DNA from: Prado023 sp963798745
GTDB taxonomy: Bacteria > Actinomycetota > Actinomycetes > S36-B12 > CAIYMF01
Direction of reading: 5' to 3'
DNA length: 64,000 nt
NCBI GenBank assembly: GCA_963798745.1
Contig: CAWCUF010000003.1
Span: 124,001-188,000 of the forward strand
Under the pieces are notes generated by a model. It was not told the origin of the DNA and searched no databases. It saw only the letters and a program-made list of their open reading frames with translations. Of the stretch, positions 55,185 through 62,900 are shown one piece after another. Position numbers and translations under genes: made by a program. Each line of letters opens with the position of its first letter. Position 1 is the stretch's first letter.

Positions 55185-56365
55185 CGCACAGCCAACCCGG
55201 CCAGATACCCCTCGACGTTTCGGCGGGTCTCGCCGACGCTGTCGCCGCCGAACTTCTCGAGCACGGCGTCGGCGACCACCAGGGCGACCATCGCCTCGGC
55301 GACGACCCCTGCGGCGGGAACGGCGCACACATCCGAGCGCTGGTTGTTGGCGCGGGCCTCATCCCCGGTGGCCAGGTCCACCGTGCGCAGCGCCCGGGGC
55401 ACCGTCGCGATCGGCTTCATCGCCGCGCGCACGCGCAGCACCTCGCCGGTGCTCATGCCGCCCTCGGTGCCCCCGGATCGGCCGGACAGCCGGCGCACCC
55501 GGCCCGGCCCGTCGGGGACGATCTCGTCGTGGGCCAGCGATCCGCGCGAGCGCGCCAGCGCGAAGCCGTCACCGACCTCCACGCCCTTGATCGCCTGGAT
55601 CCCCATGAGCGCCCCGGCCAGGCGCGCATCCAGGCGCCGGTCCCAGTGCACGTGCGAACCAAGGCCCGGGGGCAGGTGGTCCACGACCACCTCGACCACG
55701 CCACCCAGGGTGTCGCCGTCGCGGCGGGCGACCTCGACCTCCGCGGCCATCCGGGCAGCCGTGTCGGGGTCGGCGCAGCGAGCAGGGTCGGCGTCGATGG
55801 CGTCCAGGTCTGCAGGCGTGGGCAGCGCGGTCCCGGCGGGGACGGCCACGGACCCGATCTCCACGACGTGGCTGAACACCGCGGCGCCGAGCACGTCGGC
55901 CAGGAACGCCCGGGCCACCGCGCCGAGCGCGACCCGGGCCGCGGTCTCGCGGGCGGAGGCCCGTTCGAGGATGGGGCGGGAGTCCTCGAACCCGTACTTC
56001 TGCATGCCGGCCAGGTCGGCGTGCCCGGGTCGGGGTCGGGTCAGCGGGGCGTTGCGCGCCAAGGCGTCGAGCACGTCGGCGTCGACCGGGTCCGCGGCCA
56101 TCACCTCGGACCACTTCGACCATTCGGTGTTGCCCACCTCGATGGCCACCGGGCCGCCCATGGTGCGCCCGTGCCGCACGCCGCCGATGACGCGCACCTC
56201 GTCGGCCTCGAACTTCATCCGGGCCCCCCGGCCGATGCCCAGCCGGCGCCGGGCCAGCGCGCGCGAGATGTCGGCGGTCGTGATCGCGACGTCGGCGGGC
56301 AGGCCCTCGAGGATCCCGACCAGGGCGGGGCCGTGTGACTCACCGGCAGTCAACCATCGAAGCAT
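55181..56365 (-). CDS. aroC: Chorismate synthase
   Basis: 394 aa FMN-dependent enzyme that ends the shikimate pathway. LTAGESHGPALVGILEGLPA, GRGARMKFEADEVRVIGGVRHGRT, SGGTEGGMSTGEVLRVRAAMKPI and the Arg-rich end segment are family signatures. ATG lies 6 nt after CAGAAT (56377-56372), probably leaderless. It heads aroC-aroK-aroB-aroQ-efp-nusB. Confidence 0.96.
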   Translation of the reverse strand: MLRWLTAGESHGPALVGILEGLPADVAITTADISRALARRRLGIGRGARMKFEADEVRVIGGVRHGRTMGGPVAIEVGNTEWSKWSEVMAADPVDADVLDALARNAPLTRPRPGHADLAGMQKYGFEDSRPILERASARETAARVALGAVARAFLADVLGAAVFSHVVEIGSVAVPAGTALPTPADLDAIDADPARCADPDTAARMAAEVEVARRDGDTLGGVVEVVVDHLPPGLGSHVHWDRRLDARLAGALMGIQAIKGVEVGDGFALARSRGSLAHDEIVPDGPGRVRRLSGRSGGTEGGMSTGEVLRVRAAMKPIATVPRALRTVDLATGDEARANNQRSDVCAVPAAGVVAEAMVALVVADAVLEKFGGDSVGETRRNVEGYLAGLAVR

Positions 56366-56367
56366 TG

Positions 56368-56380
56368 GGCGATTCTGTCA
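56368..56380 (-). promoter_or_regulatory. 13-bp motif upstream of aroC shared with pilD
   Basis: TGACAGAATCGCC on the minus strand, containing the -10-like CAGAAT. The identical 13-mer occurs at 60799-60787, 5 nt before the pilD start. Confidence 0.4.
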
Positions 56381-56420
56381 TGTCCGCGCAGGGGCCCGGC
56401 CGGGCTGCGCACGGGCCGTG

Positions 56421-56473
56421 GGCACGGACGGGCCGCAGGCACGGTCGGGCGAGCAGGCACGGATCGGCCGAGA
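56421..56473 (+). repeat. Three degenerate 17-18 bp tandem repeats upstream of aroC
   Basis: Units starting GGCACGG at 56421, 56438 and 56456, in the 206-bp gap between aroC and the pilus operon. Confidence 0.5.
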
Positions 56474-56571
56474 AGTGCGACCACGGCGGACTTGGGCGGG
56501 GCGAGGGTGCCGATCGGCCCGACGTCGGCCGCGGGGCTACCGGGCGGGAGACCGCCTGGACGCGACCGGAA

Positions 56572-57360
56572 TCAGCCGATCTTCACAGAATCACCTGAGC
56601 AGACCACCGCGTTCTGGTCGCCGTACAGGAATCCGGCGCAGTTGGCGTTGAAGATGTCGTAGAGCCGATAGGACTTCGCGAAGGTCTCGCCCTCGTCCAC
56701 GGAGTACTTCTTGCCGTCGAGCTTGAGGGTCACCGAGTCAGCCAGCGGGGAGACCTTGAGCGCGGAGATCGTGGCCCCCGACGCGGGTTCGGGTGCGGCC
56801 ACGGCCGGCGCGGCCGCCGGCTTGGCCGCGGGGGCTGCCTTGGCTGCCTTCACCGACTCAGCGGGTGCCTTGGCCACGATGGGCGCGAACGGGTCACGAC
56901 TGGTGATCCGTACCCGAGTGGGGGCTTTCGCGACCGTGTCTCCGGCCTTCGCCTCGGATTCCGCCTCGCCCGAGGCGGCGCCACCGTCCGCCGCGGCGGG
57001 TGCGGCACCCGCAGCGTCTGCCTCGCCGGCGCCCGAAGTACCCGCTGCGGCCGCTCCCCCGGCAGGAGCGTCCTGCGGTGCAGCGTCGGCTTCGGTCCCC
57101 GCGCCCTCGGTCCCCGCGGTGGCCGTCCCACCGGCCACCACCACGCCCTGATCGGCCAGTGGGTCCTCGGCCGGGCGCATCATCAGCCACGCCCCGCCCA
57201 GGACCAGGCCAGCGATGACCGACCCGCCGACCAACACGAACCGCCGCGACGAGCCCCTGCGGCCGGGCGCCCGGTCCGGCGCCGACGCGGTCGGCCCTGC
57301 ATGCGTGGCCCCGTCGTAGCCGGACCCGGTGGACTGGGAGTCGAGGATCTGTTCGCTCAT
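56572..57360 (-). CDS. PilP-like type IV pilus assembly protein
   Basis: 262 aa. One membrane helix (FVLVGGSVIAGLVLGGAWLMM, residues about 40-60), then a long Ala/Gly/Pro-rich linker and a small C-terminal domain beginning with RDPFAPIV, the motif that starts the conserved part of PilP, and ending with two cysteines (NCAGFL, VVCSGD). In the pilus it would link PilN/PilO to the outer parts of the machine. TGATG overlap with pilO. Confidence 0.7.
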   Translation of the reverse strand: MSEQILDSQSTGSGYDGATHAGPTASAPDRAPGRRGSSRRFVLVGGSVIAGLVLGGAWLMMRPAEDPLADQGVVVAGGTATAGTEGAGTEADAAPQDAPAGGAAAAGTSGAGEADAAGAAPAAADGGAASGEAESEAKAGDTVAKAPTRVRITSRDPFAPIVAKAPAESVKAAKAAPAAKPAAAPAVAAPEPASGATISALKVSPLADSVTLKLDGKKYSVDEGETFAKSYRLYDIFNANCAGFLYGDQNAVVCSGDSVKIG

Positions 57361-58082
57361 CAGGTTGCTCCACTCGTGGCTGCACCAGCGTCCGTCGCCG
57401 ACGTCGCCCCCGCATCTGCTGCCGCCACCTGCTGGTCGGGCATCATGAACGCGTTGGCCGAGATGCGGGCGATCAGCGCCTCGGCCTTGTTCTGCCCACA
57501 GGTACCGCGGGCGACAGACACGCCCGAGACCGCGACCACCCGACGCATGGACTCGAGCTCTGAGAGGTAGGTGCGGATCTGGGCGAAGTCCCCGCAGACC
57601 TCGATGGTCAGCGGGATCGCCTGGACCGACGGAGCAGCGGGCGGGGGCGGGGGTGCGGCCGTCTCAGCGTCCTGGTCGCCCTCGGCCGGCGCCTCCTCAG
57701 GTGCCGGGGCAGCGGTGGCGGGCGGCTCGGCCTGCTCGACGGTGATGGGAGCGGGACGGGCGGGATCGAACGAGGTCACCGTGACACTGGCGCCGGTGGC
57801 CAGTCCGCTCAACTTGCGGATCAGCGTCGGGAGGGCGGTCTCCTTCGGGATGCGCTGACTGATGGCGGCCAGCTTGGCCTCCTGGGCGGGCAACTCCTCG
57901 CTCTGCTTCTTGAGCAGCGAGGCCCGCGACTCGAGCGATTGGGTCGCCGCCTGCTGGCTGGCTGTCTCCAGGTCGAGCTCAGCAGCCAGGTCGCGCTGCG
58001 GGCTCACCAGGACCAACCAGCTGAACACCAGGATCAGTGCGGACCCCACGGCGCCGGCAATCCGCCACCTGCGCACGCTCAT
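57360..58082 (-). CDS. pilO: PilO, type IV pilus inner-membrane alignment protein
   Basis: 240 aa. A short cytosolic start, one helix (GAVGSALILVFSWLVLVSP), a coiled-coil (LAAELDLETASQQAATQSLESRASLLKKQSEEL) and a ferredoxin-like domain (IPLTIEVCGDFAQIRTYLSELESMRRVV) typical of PilO. A Pro-rich insert of about 40 residues splits the domain. Overlaps pilN by ATGA. Confidence 0.85.
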   Translation of the reverse strand: MSVRRWRIAGAVGSALILVFSWLVLVSPQRDLAAELDLETASQQAATQSLESRASLLKKQSEELPAQEAKLAAISQRIPKETALPTLIRKLSGLATGASVTVTSFDPARPAPITVEQAEPPATAAPAPEEAPAEGDQDAETAAPPPPPAAPSVQAIPLTIEVCGDFAQIRTYLSELESMRRVVAVSGVSVARGTCGQNKAEALIARISANAFMMPDQQVAAADAGATSATDAGAATSGAT

Positions 58083-58858
58083 GGCTGGGACTCCTCGGTG
58101 TACCGACCCGACAGGGTCTCAGAAGTGATGTCGCCCGTGGAGGAGAACGTGACGATCTTGGTCGACTCCTCCTCGCCGGTGGCCAGGCCTGCCACGTAGG
58201 GGTCGGCGACCGTGTCCATCTTGGCCAGGGAGTCCAGCCAGTTGGCGACGCTGTTGTAGGTAAGGGTCTTGCCGCTGACCGTGAGCGTGCCCACCTTGGC
58301 ACCCGGCTGGCCGTCGCCGGTATCGCTGGGTACCTGGCCGGGACCGATGACGGTCAGGTTCAGGGTGTCCAGGCTGACCCCGCTCGGCATGGTCAGGGCC
58401 AGATCGTTGAGGAAGAACGACCAGCGCACCTCGTTGCCCATCGCCAGGGCGAGCTGCTCCTCGGCGGAGTTCACCGCGTCGAAGACCCGCGGGACGTCGG
58501 CATAGCGCGCCACCTCGGTCTGGGCCATCGCCCGCTCGAAGGTGGCCTGGTCCAGGCGCTCCTGGGCGGCGGTCGCGCCCTGCCAGCTCACCAGGAACAG
58601 CAGCGCCGAGACCAGCGCCGCACCGGCCATCGCCATCATCGCGGCGATCCTGGCGCGGCGCACCGCAGCCTTGCGGGCGTAGGAGGCCGGCATGAGGTTG
58701 ACGCGGGCCAACACCACCAGCGCACTGGGGCTCGGCGCCTGTGCTGGATCGAGTGCCGCCTCGCCAGGCGCCGTCTCGCCGGGCGCAAGCGCGTCGGTGC
58801 CCGGGGTGCCGGGCGAGTCGGGGGCACCGGGGTCCGAGCGGCGCGACAGGTAGCTCAT
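58079..58858 (-). CDS. pilN: PilN, type IV pilus inner-membrane protein
   Basis: 259 aa. The cytosolic tail contains VNLMPASY, the INLLP-like motif that binds PilM; then one helix (MMAMAGAALVSALLFLVSW), a coiled-coil and a PilN domain (SFFLNDLALTMPSGVSLDTLNLTV). Its ATG overlaps the pilM stop. Confidence 0.85.
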   Translation of the reverse strand: MSYLSRRSDPGAPDSPGTPGTDALAPGETAPGEAALDPAQAPSPSALVVLARVNLMPASYARKAAVRRARIAAMMAMAGAALVSALLFLVSWQGATAAQERLDQATFERAMAQTEVARYADVPRVFDAVNSAEEQLALAMGNEVRWSFFLNDLALTMPSGVSLDTLNLTVIGPGQVPSDTGDGQPGAKVGTLTVSGKTLTYNSVANWLDSLAKMDTVADPYVAGLATGEEESTKIVTFSSTGDITSETLSGRYTEESQP

Positions 58859-59916
58859 GCGGCACCCCCGAGGGCCAGTCCGACCGGCACCACAGCGATC
58901 GGGTCGACGAACCCGATCTGCGCCGGGCTCAGCCCCGAGTGTCCGACGTCCAGCCCCTCGAAGGCCGATGCCCGTTCGACTGGCAGGTGCAGCCGCTCGG
59001 CCATCAGCTCCGCCAGGCCGGTCAGCCGGGCGGTCCCCCCGCTGAGCACCACCCGGCTGACCGAGCCATGGGTCGAGGAGGCCATGAAGTAGTCCAGGGA
59101 GCCGCGGATCTCATCGACAAGCTCGCCGGCAACCCGGGCGATGATCCGACGGGCCGCGGCGTCCGCCGGCTCGGTGCTGACCAGGGCGACCTCGCGCTTG
59201 ACCTGCTCGGCCTGCGCGAGGCTGATGCCCAGGTCGTTCATGAGGGCGGTGCTGATCGGACGGCCACCGTGCAGCAGGATGCGCACGAACCGCGGGGTGC
59301 CGTCCTCATGCACGACGATGCTGGTCAGGTCCGAGCCGACGTCCACGACCGCTTCGGGGTGGCGCGCCAGGCCCAGCCCCGGACCCCACACTGCCGAGCG
59401 GAGCACGGCGAACGGGCTCAGATCCACCACTGTCGGGGTCAGGCCCGCGGCGAGCACCGCGTCCATCGTGGCCGCGACCATCTCCTCGACCGCGGCCACG
59501 AGCAGGCCGGCCAGCGAGCGGGAGCCGTCACTGGCCCGCACCTCCTCGAGGGGGGCGAAGTCCATGACCGCGGTGGCTGAGTCGATGGGCACCTGGTCAC
59601 CGACGACCAGCGGCAGCGCACGGCGCAACTCCTCGTGGGAGCCGTAGTAGGGCACCTCCGCCTGCCGGATCACCACGCGCGGGTTGGCCACACCGAGGAT
59701 GACCCGTCGGTGCGAGAACCGTCCGCTGGACCAGAGCTCCTGGAGTGCGGCGGTCACCGCGGGCGCATCGGCGACCTCCCCGTCGACGACAGCGCCATCG
59801 GGCAGGGCGATCTGGCCGAAGCGCAACAATTGCGGGCTGGTGCCGCGGAACGACACCTCGGCTGCCCGGACACTGGAGGTACCGATGTCCAGTCCGATGG
59901 TGCTGCGACGTCTCAC
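58855..59916 (-). CDS. pilM: PilM, actin-like type IV pilus assembly ATPase
   Basis: 353 aa cytosolic FtsA-like protein that binds the PilN tail. Phosphate-1 STIGLDIGTSSVRAAEV, VILGVANPRVVIRQAEVP, phosphate-2 AVVDVGSDLTSIVVHEDG and the adenosine motif RVVLSGGTARLTGLAELMAE are visible. The GTG at 59916 has AAGGAG 6 nt upstream; the longer open frame upstream is a shadow of pilD. Confidence 0.9.
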   Translation of the reverse strand: MRRRSTIGLDIGTSSVRAAEVSFRGTSPQLLRFGQIALPDGAVVDGEVADAPAVTAALQELWSSGRFSHRRVILGVANPRVVIRQAEVPYYGSHEELRRALPLVVGDQVPIDSATAVMDFAPLEEVRASDGSRSLAGLLVAAVEEMVAATMDAVLAAGLTPTVVDLSPFAVLRSAVWGPGLGLARHPEAVVDVGSDLTSIVVHEDGTPRFVRILLHGGRPISTALMNDLGISLAQAEQVKREVALVSTEPADAAARRIIARVAGELVDEIRGSLDYFMASSTHGSVSRVVLSGGTARLTGLAELMAERLHLPVERASAFEGLDVGHSGLSPAQIGFVDPIAVVPVGLALGGAA

Positions 59917-59990
59917 GGCGATCTCCTTCACCAGTGCCTGCCGGGAGAATCGGCGGTGCAACACGCGCACTTGAAGGCCGGCGGGTCCAC

Positions 59991-60782
59991 TCAGCCCGTG
60001 AGCACGCCGCCGTACCAGTCCACGATCGGCTGGCCGACGAGGATGGCGGTGAACGCACCGGCCATCATGTAGGGCCCGAACGGGATCGCACTGCCGCGGC
60101 CGGCCCGCCGGGACACGATCAGCGCGACGCCGACCACGGCCCCGTAGACGAACCCGAGGAACCCACCGAGGATCAGCACGCCCCAGCCCAGCCAGCCCAG
60201 CGCCATGCCCAGCACGCCCGCCAGCTTCACATCCCCCATGCCCATCCCGGCGGGGTAGATCAGCGCGGTGAGCAGGTAGAACGCGAACAGCGCCAGGCCG
60301 CCGAGCAGGGCGCGCACGAACGTCGACCAGGCCGGGTCCAGCGCTGCGGGCAGCAGGAACAGACCGGCCAGGATCGGGTAGGAGGGCAGCGTGAGCGCGT
60401 TGGGCAGGCGCTTGGTGTCCAGGTCGATGAACGCCAGCGCGACGCCCACGGCCTACAGGTACAGGTAGGCGGGCAGCTCCCAGGCCAGCCCGAACCGGGC
60501 CGCCATGGCGCCGAACAGCGCCGCGGTGAGCAGCTCGACCGCCGGATAGCGCACGCTGATCCGCGCCGCGCAGTGCCGACAGCGCCCCCGCAGCAACAAC
60601 CAGGACACGACGGGGATGTTGTCGCGCGGGGAGATCTCGGCCCCGCACCCCGGGCAGTGCGAGGGCGGGGAGACGATCGACTCTCCGCGCGGGACCCGCC
60701 AGATGACGACGTTGAGGAACGAGCCGATCGCCAGGCCGGCGAGGGCGACGAAGGCGATGGCGACAAGCTCGACGGGATCCAC
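59991..60782 (-). pseudogene. pilD: Prepilin peptidase PilD interrupted by an in-frame TAG between its two domains
   Basis: The N-terminal half (60782-60456) encodes AIGSFLNVVIWRVPRGES and the zinc-type CPGCG/CRHC domain, and ends YLYL at a TAG (60455-60453). Two codons later, in the same frame, a GTG (60449) begins MGVALAFIDLDTKRLPNALT, and the protein continues through the second catalytic Asp in MGMGDVKLAGVLGMALGW to 59991. Without the TAG it would be a normal peptidase of about 263 aa. It could be a nonsense mutant, a readthrough gene, or two separately translated domains. The start GTG follows the shared motif TGACAGAATCGCC. Confidence 0.85.
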
Positions 60783-60786
60783 GATC

Positions 60787-60799
60787 GGCGATTCTGTCA
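60787..60799 (-). promoter_or_regulatory. 13-bp motif upstream of pilD shared with aroC
   Basis: TGACAGAATCGCC, identical to 56380-56368; CAGAAT could serve as the -10 of pilD. Confidence 0.4.
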
Positions 60800-60864
60800 G
60801 TGGTCGCGGCGCAGCCGCCGCAGGCTGTCCACAGGGTCACGGGAAGGTTGCGGTGCGGTGCGGC

Positions 60865-62316
60865 TCAGTACTCGAGCCACAGGGTCGTCGAGATGAGCGA
60901 GGAGAAGGGCGAGTCGCCGTTCGGGTCGAAACGGATGATCTGGCCCTGCACCTCGTTCGAGGCGACCGGTCCGGTGTCCGCAGGGCACTGGTTCGCCGCG
61001 AGCACCGAGCCGACCAGCCCGCTGGAACTGGTCCATACCTGGATCTCCTCCCCCGCGATGTACATGCCCGAGATCACGTTGGTCGCCGAGCTCTGGCCCG
61101 AGTAGAAGTTCGACGTCGCGGACAGGTCTCCGTCGGCCAGGAAGAACAGGTTCTTGAACGCCCACGCGGGCGTGTCGTAGTGGTCCCAGACGATGTTGCC
61201 GTACTGCTTGGTGGCGCAGTCGGTGGAGGTCGCCGAGGCAATGACGCTGAGATTGGCGATGGACCCGTTGCCGTTGCCGTTGGCCACATCGGCATGGTGC
61301 ACGTAGTAGGTGCCCGGGCTGGTGTCCTTGCTGGCGGTCCACTTGTGCTGACCCGAGTTGTAGGACCAACCCTGGAACGGCGAGCTGCCCTTGCTGGTCG
61401 CCGCGGTGCACGGGCCGGCGCTCGAGTGGGCGCGTGCTGTCCCGTCGGGACACAGGTCGGTCCAGGTGGCCATCGCCTCGGGATGTGCCGAGGGGGCCTG
61501 GCCGTAGAAGGCCTCGGCGCTCACCCTCGGCATGCGGACCTCCGCCGCGCGCGTGGCTGTCCCGCCCAGGAAGTTCCCGGAGCCCCCGGAGCCTGCTCCC
61601 GAGTAGGTGACCGGCCCGGTGACCGTCGGGTTCCCGGTCGTCGTGAGGTCTCCATTCGTGTGGACCGCCGCGACCGTCGGGTCGACCCCGTAGGCACCCA
61701 TCACATCGGTGCTCGAGGACTGCAGGTGCAGTGAGGTACCGGTGAGGATCGCGAACTCCGGTTTGTAGGGCATGAACACGTACTCGACCTTGATGGTCCG
61801 GGCCACGGCCTCGGGCTGGCCGCGGTCAGGCGACCAACCCATGGCGTAGACCCGCCCGTACTGGACCCCTGCGCCGCCGACCGGATTCCTGGGCTTGAGC
61901 ACCATGACCTGGCCATCCGGGGTGTCCATCAGGCACTCGGGGTGGGTGGTGGCCAGCTCGGTGAGCTTGGCCCTGGCCCACGTGCGCTCGCTGGCCCCTG
62001 ACAGCTCGGGCAGGTCGATCGCTGCGACCGTGCATCCAGCCTTCGGCACGCCGCCGGCGGCGGGGATCGGGTAGTCGGCGTGGCTGTAGTCGAAGGCGTA
62101 CTGCAGGTGGCCGAGGGCGAAGTCGACGCCGGACTCGGCTGCGGCCAGGGAGCGCTCGAAGTTGATCCGCTGCCGGCTCTGGCCAAGCCCGTTCTCCGCC
62201 ACGACCGCAGCAGTCACCGTGAGCCCCGCGACGAACACCGTGATGCCGATCACGAGGATCATGCCGATGCCGGCGTCGTCGGCCAACCGTCGGCGCATGA
62301 GTGCGCGCATGCCCAT
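60865..62316 (-). CDS. PilX-like minor pilin / pilus-associated protein
   Basis: 483 aa. The N-terminal helix AGIGMILVIGITVFVAGLTVTAAVVAENGL followed by RINFERSLAAAESGVDFALGHLQ matches PilX-type proteins (prepilin-like helix, then an AAESG motif). The rest is a large extracellular Ser/Thr/Gly-rich domain with several cysteines and no recognised enzyme motif. The ATG overlaps the preceding stop (TGATG). Probably a pilus tip or priming component. Confidence 0.75.
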   Translation of the reverse strand: MGMRALMRRRLADDAGIGMILVIGITVFVAGLTVTAAVVAENGLGQSRQRINFERSLAAAESGVDFALGHLQYAFDYSHADYPIPAAGGVPKAGCTVAAIDLPELSGASERTWARAKLTELATTHPECLMDTPDGQVMVLKPRNPVGGAGVQYGRVYAMGWSPDRGQPEAVARTIKVEYVFMPYKPEFAILTGTSLHLQSSSTDVMGAYGVDPTVAAVHTNGDLTTTGNPTVTGPVTYSGAGSGGSGNFLGGTATRAAEVRMPRVSAEAFYGQAPSAHPEAMATWTDLCPDGTARAHSSAGPCTAATSKGSSPFQGWSYNSGQHKWTASKDTSPGTYYVHHADVANGNGNGSIANLSVIASATSTDCATKQYGNIVWDHYDTPAWAFKNLFFLADGDLSATSNFYSGQSSATNVISGMYIAGEEIQVWTSSSGLVGSVLAANQCPADTGPVASNEVQGQIIRFDPNGDSPFSSLISTTLWLEY

Positions 62317-62900
62317 CACCCCTTGTTCCGGAGCCGGACGGAGACCGACGCCGCCTTGATGTCCACGCCGCGGCCCACGATGGCGTCGTACTCCATCTTC
62401 AACGTCACCAAGGTGGACGGGCTCGGGTCGACGTCGATACCCACGTCGTAGGAGAACAGGGTCTTGACGATGAGTGCCGACGCCTGCCGCTTCTGGGTGG
62501 GCACCGCTGGTGAGACCCCCTGGACGCGCCAGACGTCGAAGTGCTGACCGTCCGGGTTGTCCAGCAGCTTCCAGGTGACGATCTCCTCGGGGTCCGTGAG
62601 GTAGTCCGAATCCGAGTCGATCCACAGCTGCAGGTGCTGGCGGCAGTAGGTGTCGCCCCCAGCCCGATCGCACACGACCCCACGGGCTTGCCGGATGTCG
62701 CGGCCGAGCCGATCGAGGATCACCTTGGCGTCCTGCAGGCCGCGGTTCTCGTCGTCATTGTGCGTCAGGACCTGGGTGGCCTGCTGCACGCCGCTGAGGA
62801 CCAGGCTGGAGACCACGCCGAGCAGCGTCATGGCGACCAGCAGCTCGATGAGGGTCATGCCGACCTCGGAGGCGTGTCGGATGGGCCGCGGGCTGGTCAT
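62316..62900 (-). CDS. Minor prepilin (PilW/PilV type)
   Basis: 194 aa with a short basic leader and a type IV prepilin cleavage site EVG^MTLIELLVAMTLLGVVSS (Glu5 present), the substrate of PilD. The mature domain has a Cys pair (VVCDRAGGDTYC). ATG 62900 overlaps the stop of the FN3-protein gene. Confidence 0.87.
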   Translation of the reverse strand: MTSPRPIRHASEVGMTLIELLVAMTLLGVVSSLVLSGVQQATQVLTHNDDENRGLQDAKVILDRLGRDIRQARGVVCDRAGGDTYCRQHLQLWIDSDSDYLTDPEEIVTWKLLDNPDGQHFDVWRVQGVSPAVPTQKRQASALIVKTLFSYDVGIDVDPSPSTLVTLKMEYDAIVGRGVDIKAASVSVRLRNKG

